Of a DNA stretch of 64,000 nucleotides, positions 53,798 to 63,883 are shown piece by piece (position 1 is the first letter of the stretch; each line of letters opens with the position of its first letter). Source of the stretch: Hymenobacter busanensis (GTDB lineage Bacteria; Bacteroidota; Bacteroidia; Cytophagales; Hymenobacteraceae); the NCBI RefSeq assembly GCF_008727865.1, contig NZ_VTWU01000001.1, forward strand, positions 868,001-932,000. The letters run 5' to 3'. The translations under genes were made by a program, and so were the position numbers. The notes below the pieces were generated by a model. The model was not told the origin of the DNA, made no database searches, and saw only the letters and a program-made list of their open reading frames with translations.

Positions 53798-53945
53798 AAA
53801 ATCCAACCTTCTCCTGGGCGGGAATTGCGAAAGCGCCCGGGTTGTTCTATTTTTAAAGTCGGGCCGCCGGCAAACGGGTGCATGGCCACAGGCAGCACCT
53901 CCGTACAACCGGCCGCCCGGCTTTTTTCTGCGCAGTTTCCCCGTT

Positions 53946-54593
53946 TTGACTTACCCGCTTCCTCTTCTTTCTGACAGTCCGTTGGTTGCTGCCCCGCAGG
54001 CTTTGCCCGTGATGGAGCAGTTCTACACCATTCAGGGCGAAGGTGCCAACGCTGGCCGCGCCGCCTACTTCATCCGCCTCGGGGGCTGCGACGTTGGCTG
54101 CCATTGGTGCGACGTGAAAGAGTCGTGGGATGCCGATGCGCACCCTAGGCAAACCGTGGCCGAATTGGTGGCGCAAGCCTCGGCGCATCCGGGCCGGGCG
54201 GTGGTTATTACGGGCGGCGAGCCGCTGATGCACGACCTCGGGCCGCTCACCCGTGCCTTGCACGAGGCGGGCCTGCAAACCTGGCTGGAAACCTCGGGCG
54301 CCCACCCGCTTTCGGGCGAATGGGACTGGATCTGCCTGTCGCCCAAGAAATTTAAAGCACCGCGGCCCGATGTGCTGGCTCAGGCTCACGAGTTGAAAGT
54401 CGTGGTTTTTCACAAAAACGACTTTGCCTGGGCCGAAGAACATGCGGCGCTGGTAGGGCCCAATTGCCGCCTGTTTTTGCAGCCCGAGTGGGGCAAAGCG
54501 GCCACCATCACCCCGTTGCTTATCGAGTACGTCAAGCAGCACCCGCGCTGGCAGGTGTCGTTGCAGACGCACAAGTACCTCGACATTCCGTAG
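53946..54593 (+). CDS. queE: 7-carboxy-7-deazaguanine synthase (QueE)
   Basis: QueE is a radical SAM enzyme that converts CPH4 to 7-carboxy-7-deazaguanine, the precursor of queuosine and other deazapurines. The 215-residue protein carries the CxxxCxxC cluster site (GGCDVGCHWCD; Cys48, Cys52, Cys55) and the substrate segment MEQFYTIQGEG. A TTG at 53946 is chosen: it gives TYPLPLLSDSP before the conserved LPVMEQF, the usual N-terminus in Bacteroidota; the only ATG (54012) would remove about 22 residues. Other queuosine genes (queC, queD, queF) are not in the window. Confidence 0.93.
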   Translation: MTYPLPLLSDSPLVAAPQALPVMEQFYTIQGEGANAGRAAYFIRLGGCDVGCHWCDVKESWDADAHPRQTVAELVAQASAHPGRAVVITGGEPLMHDLGPLTRALHEAGLQTWLETSGAHPLSGEWDWICLSPKKFKAPRPDVLAQAHELKVVVFHKNDFAWAEEHAALVGPNCRLFLQPEWGKAATITPLLIEYVKQHPRWQVSLQTHKYLDIP

Positions 54594-54603
54594 CCCCGCC
54601 TCT

Positions 54604-56544
54604 ATGCGTTGCCTGTCGCTGCCGTTGCTGGCCATTGTGCTTGCTTGCCTGTTGCCCACGGCACCGGCAACTGCCCAGGTCAAAGCACCCATTGCCAACA
54701 CCAAAGCCCGCAACCTCTGGGAAAAGGCCCAGCAGCAAGTCAAGGACCGGCAGTTCGATAAGGCGGTGGAAACCCTCTCCGGCCTGAACCAGAAGTTTCC
54801 GTCGATGGGAGAGCCGTACTTACTGAAAGGCTCCCTGCTGCGCATCATGGGCGACAAGCCCGCCGCACTGGAAGCCTACCGCGCCGGCCTAGAAAAGCTG
54901 CCCTACGAAGCCGGCCGGATGAACGACTACTTCGTGCTGGGCGAACTGGCCTTGGGCGCTGGCGACTACAAAACGGCCCAAAGTGCGTATCAGAACTTTC
55001 TGAAAGCCGCTCCGAAAGGGCAGCGCTACATTCCGAAAGCGCAGCAGCAACTCCAAAACTGCGAGTTTGCCCTGAACGCCATCCAGCACCCCGTAGGCAC
55101 CGCGCCCCAACGCCTGGGGGCACCGCTCAACACGTTTCGTTTCCAGTACTTTCCGGCCATTACCGCCGATAACCGGTTTTTGGTGTACACTGCCCGCAAA
55201 ACCGGCGAATCCGACGAGGATATTGTAGTAAGCCGGCTCAGCAAGGAAGGCACCTACGGCGAACCGTCGTTGATTTCGGCCAACATCAATACTCAGTTTA
55301 ACGAGGGAGCCGGCACGATTTCCGGCGACGGCAAAACCCTGGTATTTGCCTCCTGCGACCGGCCCGGCGCCGTGGGCAACTGCGACCTGTACATTTCGCG
55401 GCGCACCGGCAATACCTGGAGCAAACCGCGCAACCTCGGGCGTAACGTTAACTCGGTTAACTGGGACTCCCAGCCCACGCTTTCGGCCGATGGCCGGACC
55501 TTGTACTTCACCTCCGACCGCCGTGGCGGGCAGGGTCAGGAAGACATCTACGTCAGCACGCTGCAGACCGACGGAAACTGGAGCCTGGCGCGCAACCTGG
55601 GGCAGCCCGTGAACACGCCCGGCAAAGACATGGCCCCGTTCATTCACGCCAGCGGCACCACACTCTACTACGTCTCTGATGGCTTGGTGGGCATGGGCGG
55701 CCTCGACGTGTACCGCAGCTCCGTCGCGGGCGGGAAATGGTCGGCACCGGAGAATTTGGGCTACCCGCTTAATACCTTCGAGAACGAGGCTTCCATGTTC
55801 GTCTCCTCCGATAACCGCCGCGGCTTTTGTTCTCGCACCCGTCCGGCCGAAGCAGCCGTGAGCGAGCGGGAACGGCCGGTAGAGCTGTTCAGTTTCGAAG
55901 TGCCCAAAGAAGTTCAGTCGCGGGAAACCAGCACGTATACCCAGGGCCGCGTGTTCGATGCCGTCACCAAGAAGCCCATCCAGGCCGATGTACAGCTCTA
56001 CGACCTGAAAACCGATGAGCTGACGCAGTTTGTAACCTCCGACCCCGAAGACGGCGAATACACCTTGGTGCTGAACGAAGGCCGGCAGTACGGCATGTAC
56101 GCCGCCGCCGACAAGTACCTGATGAAGAGCCTGAATTTCGATTACTCCAGCAAGCGAAATTTCGATCCGCTTACCCTCGACATTTATCTGGAGCCCGTGC
56201 GCGCCGGACGTAGCATTGTGCTCAACAACCTCTTTTTCGACACCAAGGAGTATGCCCTGAAACCGAATTCGCGCACGGAGCTCAACCGGCTGATTCAGTT
56301 CATGAGCCAGTACCCCGATATCCAGGTCGAAATTTCGGGCCATACCGATGACGTAGGCAGCGACGACGATAACCTCACGCTTTCGAAAAACCGGGCTCGG
56401 TCGGTGTACACTTACTTGGTGGAACACGGCGTGAAAGCCGAGCGGCTACGCTTTCGCGGCTATGGTGAACAAAAGCCCGTAGCTGCCAACGATTCGGAAG
56501 AGCATCGGCAGCAAAACCGCCGTATCGAACTGCGGATTCTATAA
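54604..56544 (+). CDS. PorE-like protein: TPR, beta-propeller, CTLD-like domain and OmpA domain
   Basis: The 646-residue exported protein has, in order, TPR-type helices (residues 35-150, NLWEKAQQQVKDRQFDKAVETL), a PD40-type beta-propeller (about 175-440: FVYTARKTGESDEDIVV, LVFASCDRPG, LYFTSDRRGGQGQEDIY, LYYVSDGLVGMGG), a carboxypeptidase-regulatory-like domain (about 440-520) and an OmpA domain (GHTDDVGSDDDN, RGYGEQKP). This is the architecture of PorE, a T9SS-associated protein that binds peptidoglycan. Signal peptide cut near ATAQ-VK (residue 25); the lipobox is weak, while PorE is a lipoprotein. It follows queE by 10 nt and may share its transcript. Confidence 0.9.
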   Translation: MRCLSLPLLAIVLACLLPTAPATAQVKAPIANTKARNLWEKAQQQVKDRQFDKAVETLSGLNQKFPSMGEPYLLKGSLLRIMGDKPAALEAYRAGLEKLPYEAGRMNDYFVLGELALGAGDYKTAQSAYQNFLKAAPKGQRYIPKAQQQLQNCEFALNAIQHPVGTAPQRLGAPLNTFRFQYFPAITADNRFLVYTARKTGESDEDIVVSRLSKEGTYGEPSLISANINTQFNEGAGTISGDGKTLVFASCDRPGAVGNCDLYISRRTGNTWSKPRNLGRNVNSVNWDSQPTLSADGRTLYFTSDRRGGQGQEDIYVSTLQTDGNWSLARNLGQPVNTPGKDMAPFIHASGTTLYYVSDGLVGMGGLDVYRSSVAGGKWSAPENLGYPLNTFENEASMFVSSDNRRGFCSRTRPAEAAVSERERPVELFSFEVPKEVQSRETSTYTQGRVFDAVTKKPIQADVQLYDLKTDELTQFVTSDPEDGEYTLVLNEGRQYGMYAAADKYLMKSLNFDYSSKRNFDPLTLDIYLEPVRAGRSIVLNNLFFDTKEYALKPNSRTELNRLIQFMSQYPDIQVEISGHTDDVGSDDDNLTLSKNRARSVYTYLVEHGVKAERLRFRGYGEQKPVAANDSEEHRQQNRRIELRIL

Positions 56545-56557
56545 GAATCCATTCTCT

Positions 56558-56607
56558 AAAAAGCCCGCTGGCTTACCTCAGACAAGGTAGCCAGCGGGCT
56601 TTTTTTG
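56558..56607 (+). terminator. Long hairpin terminator
   Basis: Stem AAAAAGCCCGCTGGC/GCCAGCGGGCTTTTT with one bulged base nearby, T7 tail, 14 nt after the stop. Confidence 0.9.
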
Positions 56608-56752
56608 TTCTTAAAGTAAAACTTGAAGTAGTTGAAGTAGTGCTATTTTGGACTGCAAATAAGCGTCTGAAATACAGTGCTTTGGTGTTCAATTAAAAAA
56701 GAAAAGAATTAGAATAGTTATAAATTTTATTTTTTTATTTAAAATTTACTCG

Positions 56753-56760
56753 TATGTTTG
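56753..56760 (+). promoter_or_regulatory. Putative -7 box TATGTTTG in an AT-rich promoter region
   Basis: Exact match to TAnnTTTG at the end of a strongly AT-rich run (56690-56755) that could act as an UP-type element. The ATG at 56864 follows after about 104 nt. Confidence 0.55.
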
Positions 56761-56863
56761 ATTCGTTCCTGCAGCGAGCCGCCGCTGTGGTTGGAGCACC
56801 CCACTTTTCCTTCATCAAAAACATGCTTCTCTCTTCACTTTCCACCATTCATTCCCATTCACC

Positions 56864-57235
56864 ATGAAAAAGCTGTTCCTCGTAGCGGGTTTGGCCGCAG
56901 GACTCCAAACGGCCTCCATTGCCGGTACCGAGCCCGACGAGCCCAGTGCCTTGCAGGCACGTGCTACCGCCCTCACGCGCACCATGGCTGAAAAGGCCTT
57001 GCTCGACGAAGGCCAGTACCTCAAGATCAAGCAGCTCAACCTGCGCATGCTCACCGAAATCGAAGACGTCAACATTCGCTTCGCCGCCGACCCGGAAATT
57101 CGGGATGCTCGTATGGCCGATGCGCAAATGAGCTACTACCGTGAGCTGGCCACCGTGTTGCGTCCCAACCAACTGGTCGCTTACACCCGAACGCAAAGCA
57201 GCATGACGGCTCTGGGCCTGCCCAGCACCCGCTAA
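56864..57235 (+). CDS. Small exported helical protein, paralogue A
   Basis: The 123-residue protein starts MKKLFLVAGLAAG and has a signal peptide cut near IAG-TE (residue 21). The mature part is helical with EGQYLKIKQLNLRML and LRPNQLVAYTRTQ, a layout like LTXXQ/Spy-type periplasmic chaperones, but no known family is certain. It is clearly related by eye to the next gene (EGQYLKVKQLTMDML and LKPAQLVAYKQAQ), so they are tandem paralogues. The strong AT-rich promoter upstream suggests high or regulated expression, as for envelope stress proteins. A terminator at 57258-57290 separates the two. Confidence 0.75.
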   Translation: MKKLFLVAGLAAGLQTASIAGTEPDEPSALQARATALTRTMAEKALLDEGQYLKIKQLNLRMLTEIEDVNIRFAADPEIRDARMADAQMSYYRELATVLRPNQLVAYTRTQSSMTALGLPSTR

Positions 57236-57257
57236 TACCAGCTGCTTTCCGATGCTG

Positions 57258-57290
57258 CAACGCCAGTCCGAATTGGGCTGGCGTTGTTGC
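57258..57290 (+). terminator. Hairpin terminator
   Basis: Stem CAACGCCAGTCC/GGGCTGGCGTTG with a G-T pair and a 5-nt loop; weak T-rich tail. Confidence 0.65.
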
Positions 57291-57476
57291 GTTAAGGGAA
57301 CAGGGTCTTGCCAGCTTCACCTCAGAGGAAGGCTGTTGAAAAAAAGTGAAACTTAATATTGGTTAAACAAAAATTATTGTTAGTATTGTTCTGTCAGCTA
57401 AGCAGTAGCGTTATTCCACCTAATGCACCTCTTGGGCTCGGCAACGTTTTCTTCTCCACCTAACCACTACACCCTT

Positions 57477-57836
57477 ATGAAAGTCGTGTACACGCTCCTG
57501 TGCTGCTTGGCGTTGACCGCCGGCAGCCATGCCTTTGCCAGCAACGGCGAAGAACAGCCCCTCAAAGCCCGTGCTACCAACATGACTCGTCAGATGCAGC
57601 GCACGGCTCAGCTCAACGAAGGCCAGTACCTCAAGGTGAAACAATTGACGATGGATATGCTGGCTGCTGAAGAAAACGCCAAGAAACTGTACGCTGGCGA
57701 GCCGGATGCCCTCAACAAACGCATTGCCGAGGTGCAGGAAGCTTATGAGCGGGATTTGGCCGCCATTCTAAAGCCCGCTCAACTCGTGGCCTACAAACAA
57801 GCGCAAACCAATACCATTGCAGTAAATGGTCGGTAA
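57477..57836 (+). CDS. Small exported helical protein, paralogue B
   Basis: The 119-residue protein starts MKVVYTLLCCLAL and has a signal peptide cut near FAS-NG (residue 22). Its body matches paralogue A around EGQYLKVKQL, then AEVQEAYERDLAAILKPAQLVAY. It lacks A's final STR end and is slightly shorter. An AT-rich run at 57340-57390 lies upstream with TAGTATTG at 57381-57388 as a weak -7 candidate, so it may be expressed on its own. Both copies could be periplasmic helical chaperone-like proteins; that role is inference from size and repeat form. A bidirectional terminator follows. Confidence 0.75.
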   Translation: MKVVYTLLCCLALTAGSHAFASNGEEQPLKARATNMTRQMQRTAQLNEGQYLKVKQLTMDMLAAEENAKKLYAGEPDALNKRIAEVQEAYERDLAAILKPAQLVAYKQAQTNTIAVNGR

Positions 57837-57860
57837 CCGCTCCGCCGCAAAGGCCAAATC

Positions 57861-57897
57861 AAAAAGGCCAGCCTGAACGAACAGGCTGGCCTTTTTG
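57861..57897. terminator. Bidirectional hairpin terminator
   Basis: Stem AAAAAGGCCAGCCTG/CAGGCTGGCCTTTTT with a 6-nt loop; T5 tails on both strands. It serves paralogue B and the convergent gltA gene. Confidence 0.92.
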
Positions 57898-57913
57898 CTG
57901 CGGTACAGAAAAA

Positions 57914-59203
<1,290 letters not shown>

Positions 59204-59345
59204 TACAAACAGATTAGTGGACAGGGTGGGGTACGTTGGGGCGAAGTACGCAATTAGCGGCTTGCCCTGCAACCCAAAGGCAAGTTTGCCACACCCAAGG
59301 TGTAGTACAAATGAAGCTGCGGGCTTGTTTCGCCTTATCCGTAAG

Positions 59346-60725
59346 TTATTTGCCGATGCAGAAACGCGTGAAAATCGAACCAAGCAAATCGTCGGAGGAA
59401 ATGTCGCCGGTGATTTCGCCCAACGCACGTAAGGCCGCGCGCAGGTCGGCTGCTACCAGCTCTGTGCCGGCACCCGATGTGAGGCCGTGCTGCACGGCTA
59501 CCAAAGCCTCGCCAGCTACTTCGAGGCTGCGGGCGTGGCGCAGGTTCGTCACGATGGTGGCCGAGCTGGCATCAAGGCCTTCGCGGCGCACGGTGGCCAG
59601 CAGGTGCTGCCGCAACTCCTCGAGGCCGGTGCGGGGCGCAGCAGCCAGTAGTACGAGGTCGGGGAACTGCTGCTGAAAGGCGGCTACGGTTTCGGGCTTT
59701 GCTTCGTCGAGCTTGTTGCCCAAGAGCAGTAGGGTAGCGCCGCTGGGGACGGGCAAGGCGGCTGTATCGGCGGCTACTTCGGCGGGTGTGGCCGTCACGA
59801 GGTCGAACAGGTAGAGCACCACCGCGGCTTGCTCCACGCGCTGGCGGGTACGCTGCACGCCAATGGCCTCCACTTCGTCGGTGGTGTCGCGCAGGCCGGC
59901 CGTATCCACAAACCGAAACTTGATGCCTTCGAGGCTGACTTCGTCTTCGATAAAGTCGCGGGTGGTGCCGGGAATGGCCGATACGATGGCGCGTTCTTCG
60001 TTGAGCAGGGCGTTGAGCAAAGTGCTTTTGCCCGCGTTGGGCCGACCAGCAATGACGGTGGTAACGCCGTTTTTGATGACGTTGCCCAGTTCGAAGGAGC
60101 GCAACAGGCGCTGCACCACCGTTTGCACGTGCGTGAGCAGCCGGAGCAAACCCGAACGGTCGGCAAACTCCACGTCTTCTTCGCCAAAATCCAGCTCCAG
60201 TTCCAGCAGGGCTGCAAAGTCAATGAGCTGCTGGCGCAGGTCTTTCAACTCACGACTGAAGCCACCGCGCATCTGATTGAGCGCCACGCGGTGCTGCAGG
60301 GCCGAATCGGCGGCAATGAGGTCGGCTACGGCTTCGGCCTGGGCCAGGTCGAAGGCGCCGTGCAGAAATGCGCGCTTGGTAAATTCACCAGGCTCGGCGA
60401 GGCGGGCGCCGCGGCGTACCAACAGGGCCAGGACTTCGCGAATGATATAGTCGGAGCCGTGGGTGCTGATTTCGACCACGTCTTCGCGGGTGTAGGAATG
60501 GGGCGCGCGGAACAGGCCGACCACCACTTCGTCGAGAATAGCTTCGCCGTTGCGCAAGGTGCCGTAGTGCAGGGTATTGCTAGGCTGCTCGCTCAGGCGG
60601 CGGCCGAAGAATATCCCATCGGTCAGCTCAATGGCAGCGGGGCCCGACAAGCGCAGCACGGCAATGGCGCCCGCACCGGGTGGGGTGGAGAGGGCAACGA
60701 TGGTATCGGAGAAGATATTTGTCAT
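59346..60725 (-). CDS. mnmE: tRNA modification GTPase MnmE (TrmE)
   Basis: MnmE with MnmG installs the 5-carboxymethylaminomethyl group on U34 of several tRNAs. The 459-residue protein has the N-terminal folate-binding domain, a helical middle domain, an embedded G domain (GRPNAGKSTLLN, FVDTAGLRDT, LGNKLDE) and the C-terminal FCIGK that carries the conserved catalytic Cys. The start at 60725 (MTNIFSDTIVALSTPPG) is the usual one; upstream codons are in the intergenic region. mnmG is not in the window. It is 142 nt from gltA on the same strand and probably separate. Confidence 0.96.
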   Translation of the reverse strand: MTNIFSDTIVALSTPPGAGAIAVLRLSGPAAIELTDGIFFGRRLSEQPSNTLHYGTLRNGEAILDEVVVGLFRAPHSYTREDVVEISTHGSDYIIREVLALLVRRGARLAEPGEFTKRAFLHGAFDLAQAEAVADLIAADSALQHRVALNQMRGGFSRELKDLRQQLIDFAALLELELDFGEEDVEFADRSGLLRLLTHVQTVVQRLLRSFELGNVIKNGVTTVIAGRPNAGKSTLLNALLNEERAIVSAIPGTTRDFIEDEVSLEGIKFRFVDTAGLRDTTDEVEAIGVQRTRQRVEQAAVVLYLFDLVTATPAEVAADTAALPVPSGATLLLLGNKLDEAKPETVAAFQQQFPDLVLLAAAPRTGLEELRQHLLATVRREGLDASSATIVTNLRHARSLEVAGEALVAVQHGLTSGAGTELVAADLRAALRALGEITGDISSDDLLGSIFTRFCIGK

Positions 60726-60828
60726 TGAACAGTCGGCGTTTAGCAAACGGACTTTAACCAAGTAAGCACCGCTTGGTACTAGGCAATATCAGTCAGGAAA
60801 CCAGCCCTGGCGGTGAGGAATAAGGCTG

Positions 60829-61494
60829 CTACTGACTCACGCACAGGTTGCGGCTGACTTCGGCCGACACCATGCGCTCGGTGCCGGGCGCGTTGCCCAC
60901 GCGGATGTGCAGGGACTGGTCGTAGGCGTTGCAATCGAGTACGGTTACCTGAATTCCCAGCTCCAGCCCCAGCTTGCTCAGGTGCTGCAGAAACACGGGC
61001 GCGGTGTTCTTGACGGCCACAATCGAGGCCGTTTCGCCGGTGCCCAGCTCCGAGAGCAGCTGCAAGTGCGGGCGACTCATGCCGCCGTCTTCGGCCGGAA
61101 TTGGGTCGCCGTGCGGGTCGAGGCGCGGGAAACCCAAAAAGGCATCGAGGCGGCGTACCAGCAGCGGCGACTGAATGTGCTCCATCTCCTCGGCCACGTC
61201 GTGCACCTCGTCCCACGAAAAGCCCAGTTTCTGCACCAGAAATACCTCCCAGAGCCGGTGCTTGCGGATGGTGAGCAAGGCCAGCCGGGCACCTTCGGGC
61301 GTGAGCGACACCCCTTTGTAGCGCTGGTAATTGAGCAGGCCTTTGTCGCCGAGGCGGCGCAGCATATCCGTTACCGAGGACGGCTTGGTTTGCAGCAGCT
61401 CAGCAATGCGGTTGGTGCTGACTTCGGCCTCCGGAGCGGCTTCGGCCAGCTTGAAGATGGTCTTCAGGTAGTTTTCTTCGGTTTGACTGGGCAA
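60829..61494 (-). CDS. DtxR/MntR-type metal-dependent transcriptional regulator
   Basis: The 221-residue protein has the DtxR winged helix (EENYLKTIFKLAE, NRIAELLQTKPSSVTDMLRRL, GVSLTPEGARLA), a dimerisation/metal domain with EVHDVAEEMEHIQ and MSRPHLQLL, and a C-terminal domain resembling FeoA/SH3 (NTAPVFLQHLSKLGLELG). Such regulators bind DNA when loaded with Mn2+ or Fe2+; which metal is unknown. A TTG at 61494 is chosen: it places TEENYLK at the N-terminus as in relatives, while the ATG 36 codons earlier lies in noncoding-like sequence. No metal transporter gene is adjacent. GACCTTTG at 61543-61550 is a weak -7 candidate. Confidence 0.92.
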   Translation of the reverse strand: MPSQTEENYLKTIFKLAEAAPEAEVSTNRIAELLQTKPSSVTDMLRRLGDKGLLNYQRYKGVSLTPEGARLALLTIRKHRLWEVFLVQKLGFSWDEVHDVAEEMEHIQSPLLVRRLDAFLGFPRLDPHGDPIPAEDGGMSRPHLQLLSELGTGETASIVAVKNTAPVFLQHLSKLGLELGIQVTVLDCNAYDQSLHIRVGNAPGTERMVSAEVSRNLCVSQ

Positions 61495-61551
61495 CGTCTG
61501 AATGGCTGACGGGTGGAGGCGAGGGCCCGGCGGGCCGTTGAGCAAAGGTCC

Positions 61552-61588
61552 GAAAAAAAGCGAGGCAGCCGGTTTCGACTGCCTCGCT
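61552..61588 (-). terminator. Terminator of fabH
   Basis: Stem AGCGAGGCAG/CTGCCTCGCT with a 10-nt loop and T7 on the minus strand, 22 nt after the stop. Confidence 0.88.
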
Positions 61589-61609
61589 GAAAATCCTACC
61601 AAGGATGGG

Positions 61610-62620
61610 TTACCACTTAATCAGGGCCGATGCCCAGGTGAAGCCCGAGCCGAAGGCGGCCAGGCACACCAAGTCGCCGCGCTTGATGCGGCCTTCCTGC
61701 ACGGCTTCGCTCAGCGCAATGGGCACCGAAGCGGCCGTGGTGTTGCCGTAACGCTGGATGTTGCTATACACTTTTTCCTCCGAGAGGCCCATTTTCTGCC
61801 CCACGTACTGCGTGATGCGCAAATTGGCCTGGTGCGGAATCAGCATATCGATGTCGGCGGGCTGGTAGCCGTTCTGGTCGAGGGCTTCTTTGATGACCTC
61901 CGGGAAGCGCGTGACGGCGTGCTTAAATACCTGCTGGCCGTTCATGTAGGGGTACATGTCCTCGGGCTTGTCGAGCACGATTTGCACGCGGTTTTCGCGG
62001 TTTGAGCCTGGTTCGCGGGTAATCAGTTCCTCGGCATGTTCGCCCTGGGCGTGCAGGTGAGTGCTCAGAATGCCGCGGCCTTCTTCCTGGCTGCGCTGGA
62101 GTACCACGGCCCCGGCACCGTCGCCAAAAATAACCGACACGGCCCGGCCGCGCGTGCTTTTGTCGAGACCCGAGGAGTGGATTTCGGAGCCGACGACCAG
62201 CGCCGTTTCGTACATGCCGGTCTTGATGAACTGGTCGGCCAAGGACAAGGCGTAGATAAAGCCCGAGCACTGGTTGCGCACGTCGAAAGCCGGAATGGGG
62301 GCCTTAATGCCCAGTTCGCGCTGCAGCAGCACGCCCGAACCGGGGAAGAGGTAGTCGGGCGAAAGGGTAGCAAACACGATGAGTTGCACGTCGTCGGGCT
62401 GCAGGCCGGCTTGCTCCAGGGCCATGCGGGCAGCGTTGGCGCCCATGTTGGCGGTGGTGTCTTTGCCTTCCTCAAACCACCGCCGCTCCCGAATGCCGGT
62501 GCGCTCCTGAATCCAGGCGTCGGTGGTTTCCATGACTTCTTCGAGTTCGACGTTGGGCACCACGCGCGAAGGCACGTAATGGCCCACGCCGGCAATGGCA
62601 GATGTGTGTAGTTGGGACAT
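61610..62620 (-). CDS. fabH: 3-oxoacyl-ACP synthase III (FabH/KAS III family)
   Basis: KAS III condenses acetyl-CoA (or a branched primer) with malonyl-ACP to start fatty acid synthesis. The 336-residue protein has the full Cys-His-Asn triad: Cys118 (RNQCSGF), His263 (PHQANLR) and Asn293 (YGNTTAAS). A loop near 190-225 (HAEELITREPGSNRENR) is longer than in E. coli FabH, as in many Bacteroidota copies, so primer choice may differ. It is not next to plsX or other fab genes, so it may be a second KAS III. The start at 62620 is used. A TATCTTTG lies 46 nt upstream. Confidence 0.93.
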   Translation of the reverse strand: MSQLHTSAIAGVGHYVPSRVVPNVELEEVMETTDAWIQERTGIRERRWFEEGKDTTANMGANAARMALEQAGLQPDDVQLIVFATLSPDYLFPGSGVLLQRELGIKAPIPAFDVRNQCSGFIYALSLADQFIKTGMYETALVVGSEIHSSGLDKSTRGRAVSVIFGDGAGAVVLQRSQEEGRGILSTHLHAQGEHAEELITREPGSNRENRVQIVLDKPEDMYPYMNGQQVFKHAVTRFPEVIKEALDQNGYQPADIDMLIPHQANLRITQYVGQKMGLSEEKVYSNIQRYGNTTAASVPIALSEAVQEGRIKRGDLVCLAAFGSGFTWASALIKW

Positions 62621-62665
62621 GGGAATGATGGGGGTGTGGTGCAGAACGAGCCGGGGAAAAGGCGC

Positions 62666-62673
62666 CAAAGATA
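62666..62673 (-). promoter_or_regulatory. Putative -7 box TATCTTTG
   Basis: Minus strand, 45 nt before the fabH start; exact match to TAnnTTTG, with a TTG about 21 nt upstream as a possible -33 element. Confidence 0.5.
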
Positions 62674-62725
62674 ACAACGCGCGGGCTGCGCTAACAACGC
62701 AAGTCGCGGGCCTCTCGTTGCTGCG

Positions 62726-63883
62726 CTAGCGGCCCGTGCAGGCCGCTGCAACGGCCGCCAGCAGCCGCGGCGCCTCGCTGCTCCAGTGGGCTTCGGCCAC
62801 CGGCCCGGTTGCGTAAAACCGGCGGCCGCCGAGCTGCTGGGCCAGGTGATTGGGGGCGGGGAGAGGTTGCCGAAAAGATACAACTATGCCTGCTTGATGA
62901 CGTCGGACTTCAGCTTCCCATAGCGGGTTTGGCGGTACCAGCACGGGCAGTCCGGCGGCAAGGTATTCGTAGAGCTTGGTGGGCATGCAGCGCCACGAGC
63001 TGGGATGTTCCTGGTAAGGCAGCAGGCCTACGTGGTGCCGCTCAATCTCCCGCAGAATTTCCTGATGCGGCACCGGCTGCGCGCCGCCAATCAAGCGCAG
63101 CCACGAGCTATGTTCCGCTACCAACTGCTGCAGGCGGCGCAGCTCCTCCGGTTGCTGGCAAAACCCGATAATGGACAGCTGGGCAGCGGGCCAGGCTTGG
63201 CGCAGGTGCTGTACCCAGGCCACTGCATCGAACACGCCGTTGAGGGACGAAATGGTGCCCGAATAAAGCAGCCGCAGCGGCTCGGTGGGCATAGGGAGGA
63301 TGGCCGGGTGCGCTGCGGTGGGCGCGGAGCCGGCGTACTTGTTTTCGAGAATATACGTGCGGCCGGCGGGCAAGCCGCGCAGCTCGTCGGCGTAACTGCG
63401 CTCGGCCAACAGCACACCGGCGGCTCGGCGAAATGCCAGCAGCTCAATCCGGCGGATGGCGCCGGCTAGCACACGCTTGCTAAAGCCGCCGTACACCTGC
63501 TGGGTGCTGATGTTGAGCGCGTAGTTCTCGCGCACGTCATATAGAAACGCCCGCCGTGGCTCCAGCCATTGCCACAGCAGTGTGAGCGGCAGCAGTTCCG
63601 GCGCGTGCACAATAACCACAGCCGGGCGCAGGCGGTGCAACAACAGCCAATAGCGCCACTGGGCCGCAAGGCGGTCGAAGCTGAGGCGCTGGGCCTGGAA
63701 AATGGGGTGTTGCCGAATGCCGCCAACGAAAGCGGGAGGAGCACTGCTGCGCCCGGCAATGTGTACCTCGTAGCCGGCCTCAGCCAGGGTGCGGCCAACC
63801 TTTTCGGCCATGCGCGTATCGTCCACGGGCTTGAGGACCGAGGCCAGTAACACGCGCACCGAACGAGCCGCCGGGTTTTCCAT
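62726..63883 (-). CDS. Glycosyltransferase, GT4-type fold
   Basis: The 385-residue protein has the GT-B fold landmarks of family 4 enzymes: an N-terminal Rossmann half with VLKPVDDTRMAEKVG and HAPELLPL, then a C-terminal half with LRLLYSGTISSLNG, VGLLPYQEHPSSWRCMPTKLYEYLAAGLPVLVPP and a nucleotide-sugar-binding E near the end. Sugar donor and acceptor cannot be inferred. No other cell-surface polysaccharide genes are in the window. The start at 63883 (MENPAARSVRVLL) is used. The gene may continue a larger cluster beyond the window. Confidence 0.9.
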   Translation of the reverse strand: MENPAARSVRVLLASVLKPVDDTRMAEKVGRTLAEAGYEVHIAGRSSAPPAFVGGIRQHPIFQAQRLSFDRLAAQWRYWLLLHRLRPAVVIVHAPELLPLTLLWQWLEPRRAFLYDVRENYALNISTQQVYGGFSKRVLAGAIRRIELLAFRRAAGVLLAERSYADELRGLPAGRTYILENKYAGSAPTAAHPAILPMPTEPLRLLYSGTISSLNGVFDAVAWVQHLRQAWPAAQLSIIGFCQQPEELRRLQQLVAEHSSWLRLIGGAQPVPHQEILREIERHHVGLLPYQEHPSSWRCMPTKLYEYLAAGLPVLVPPNPLWEAEVRRHQAGIVVSFRQPLPAPNHLAQQLGGRRFYATGPVAEAHWSSEAPRLLAAVAAACTGR

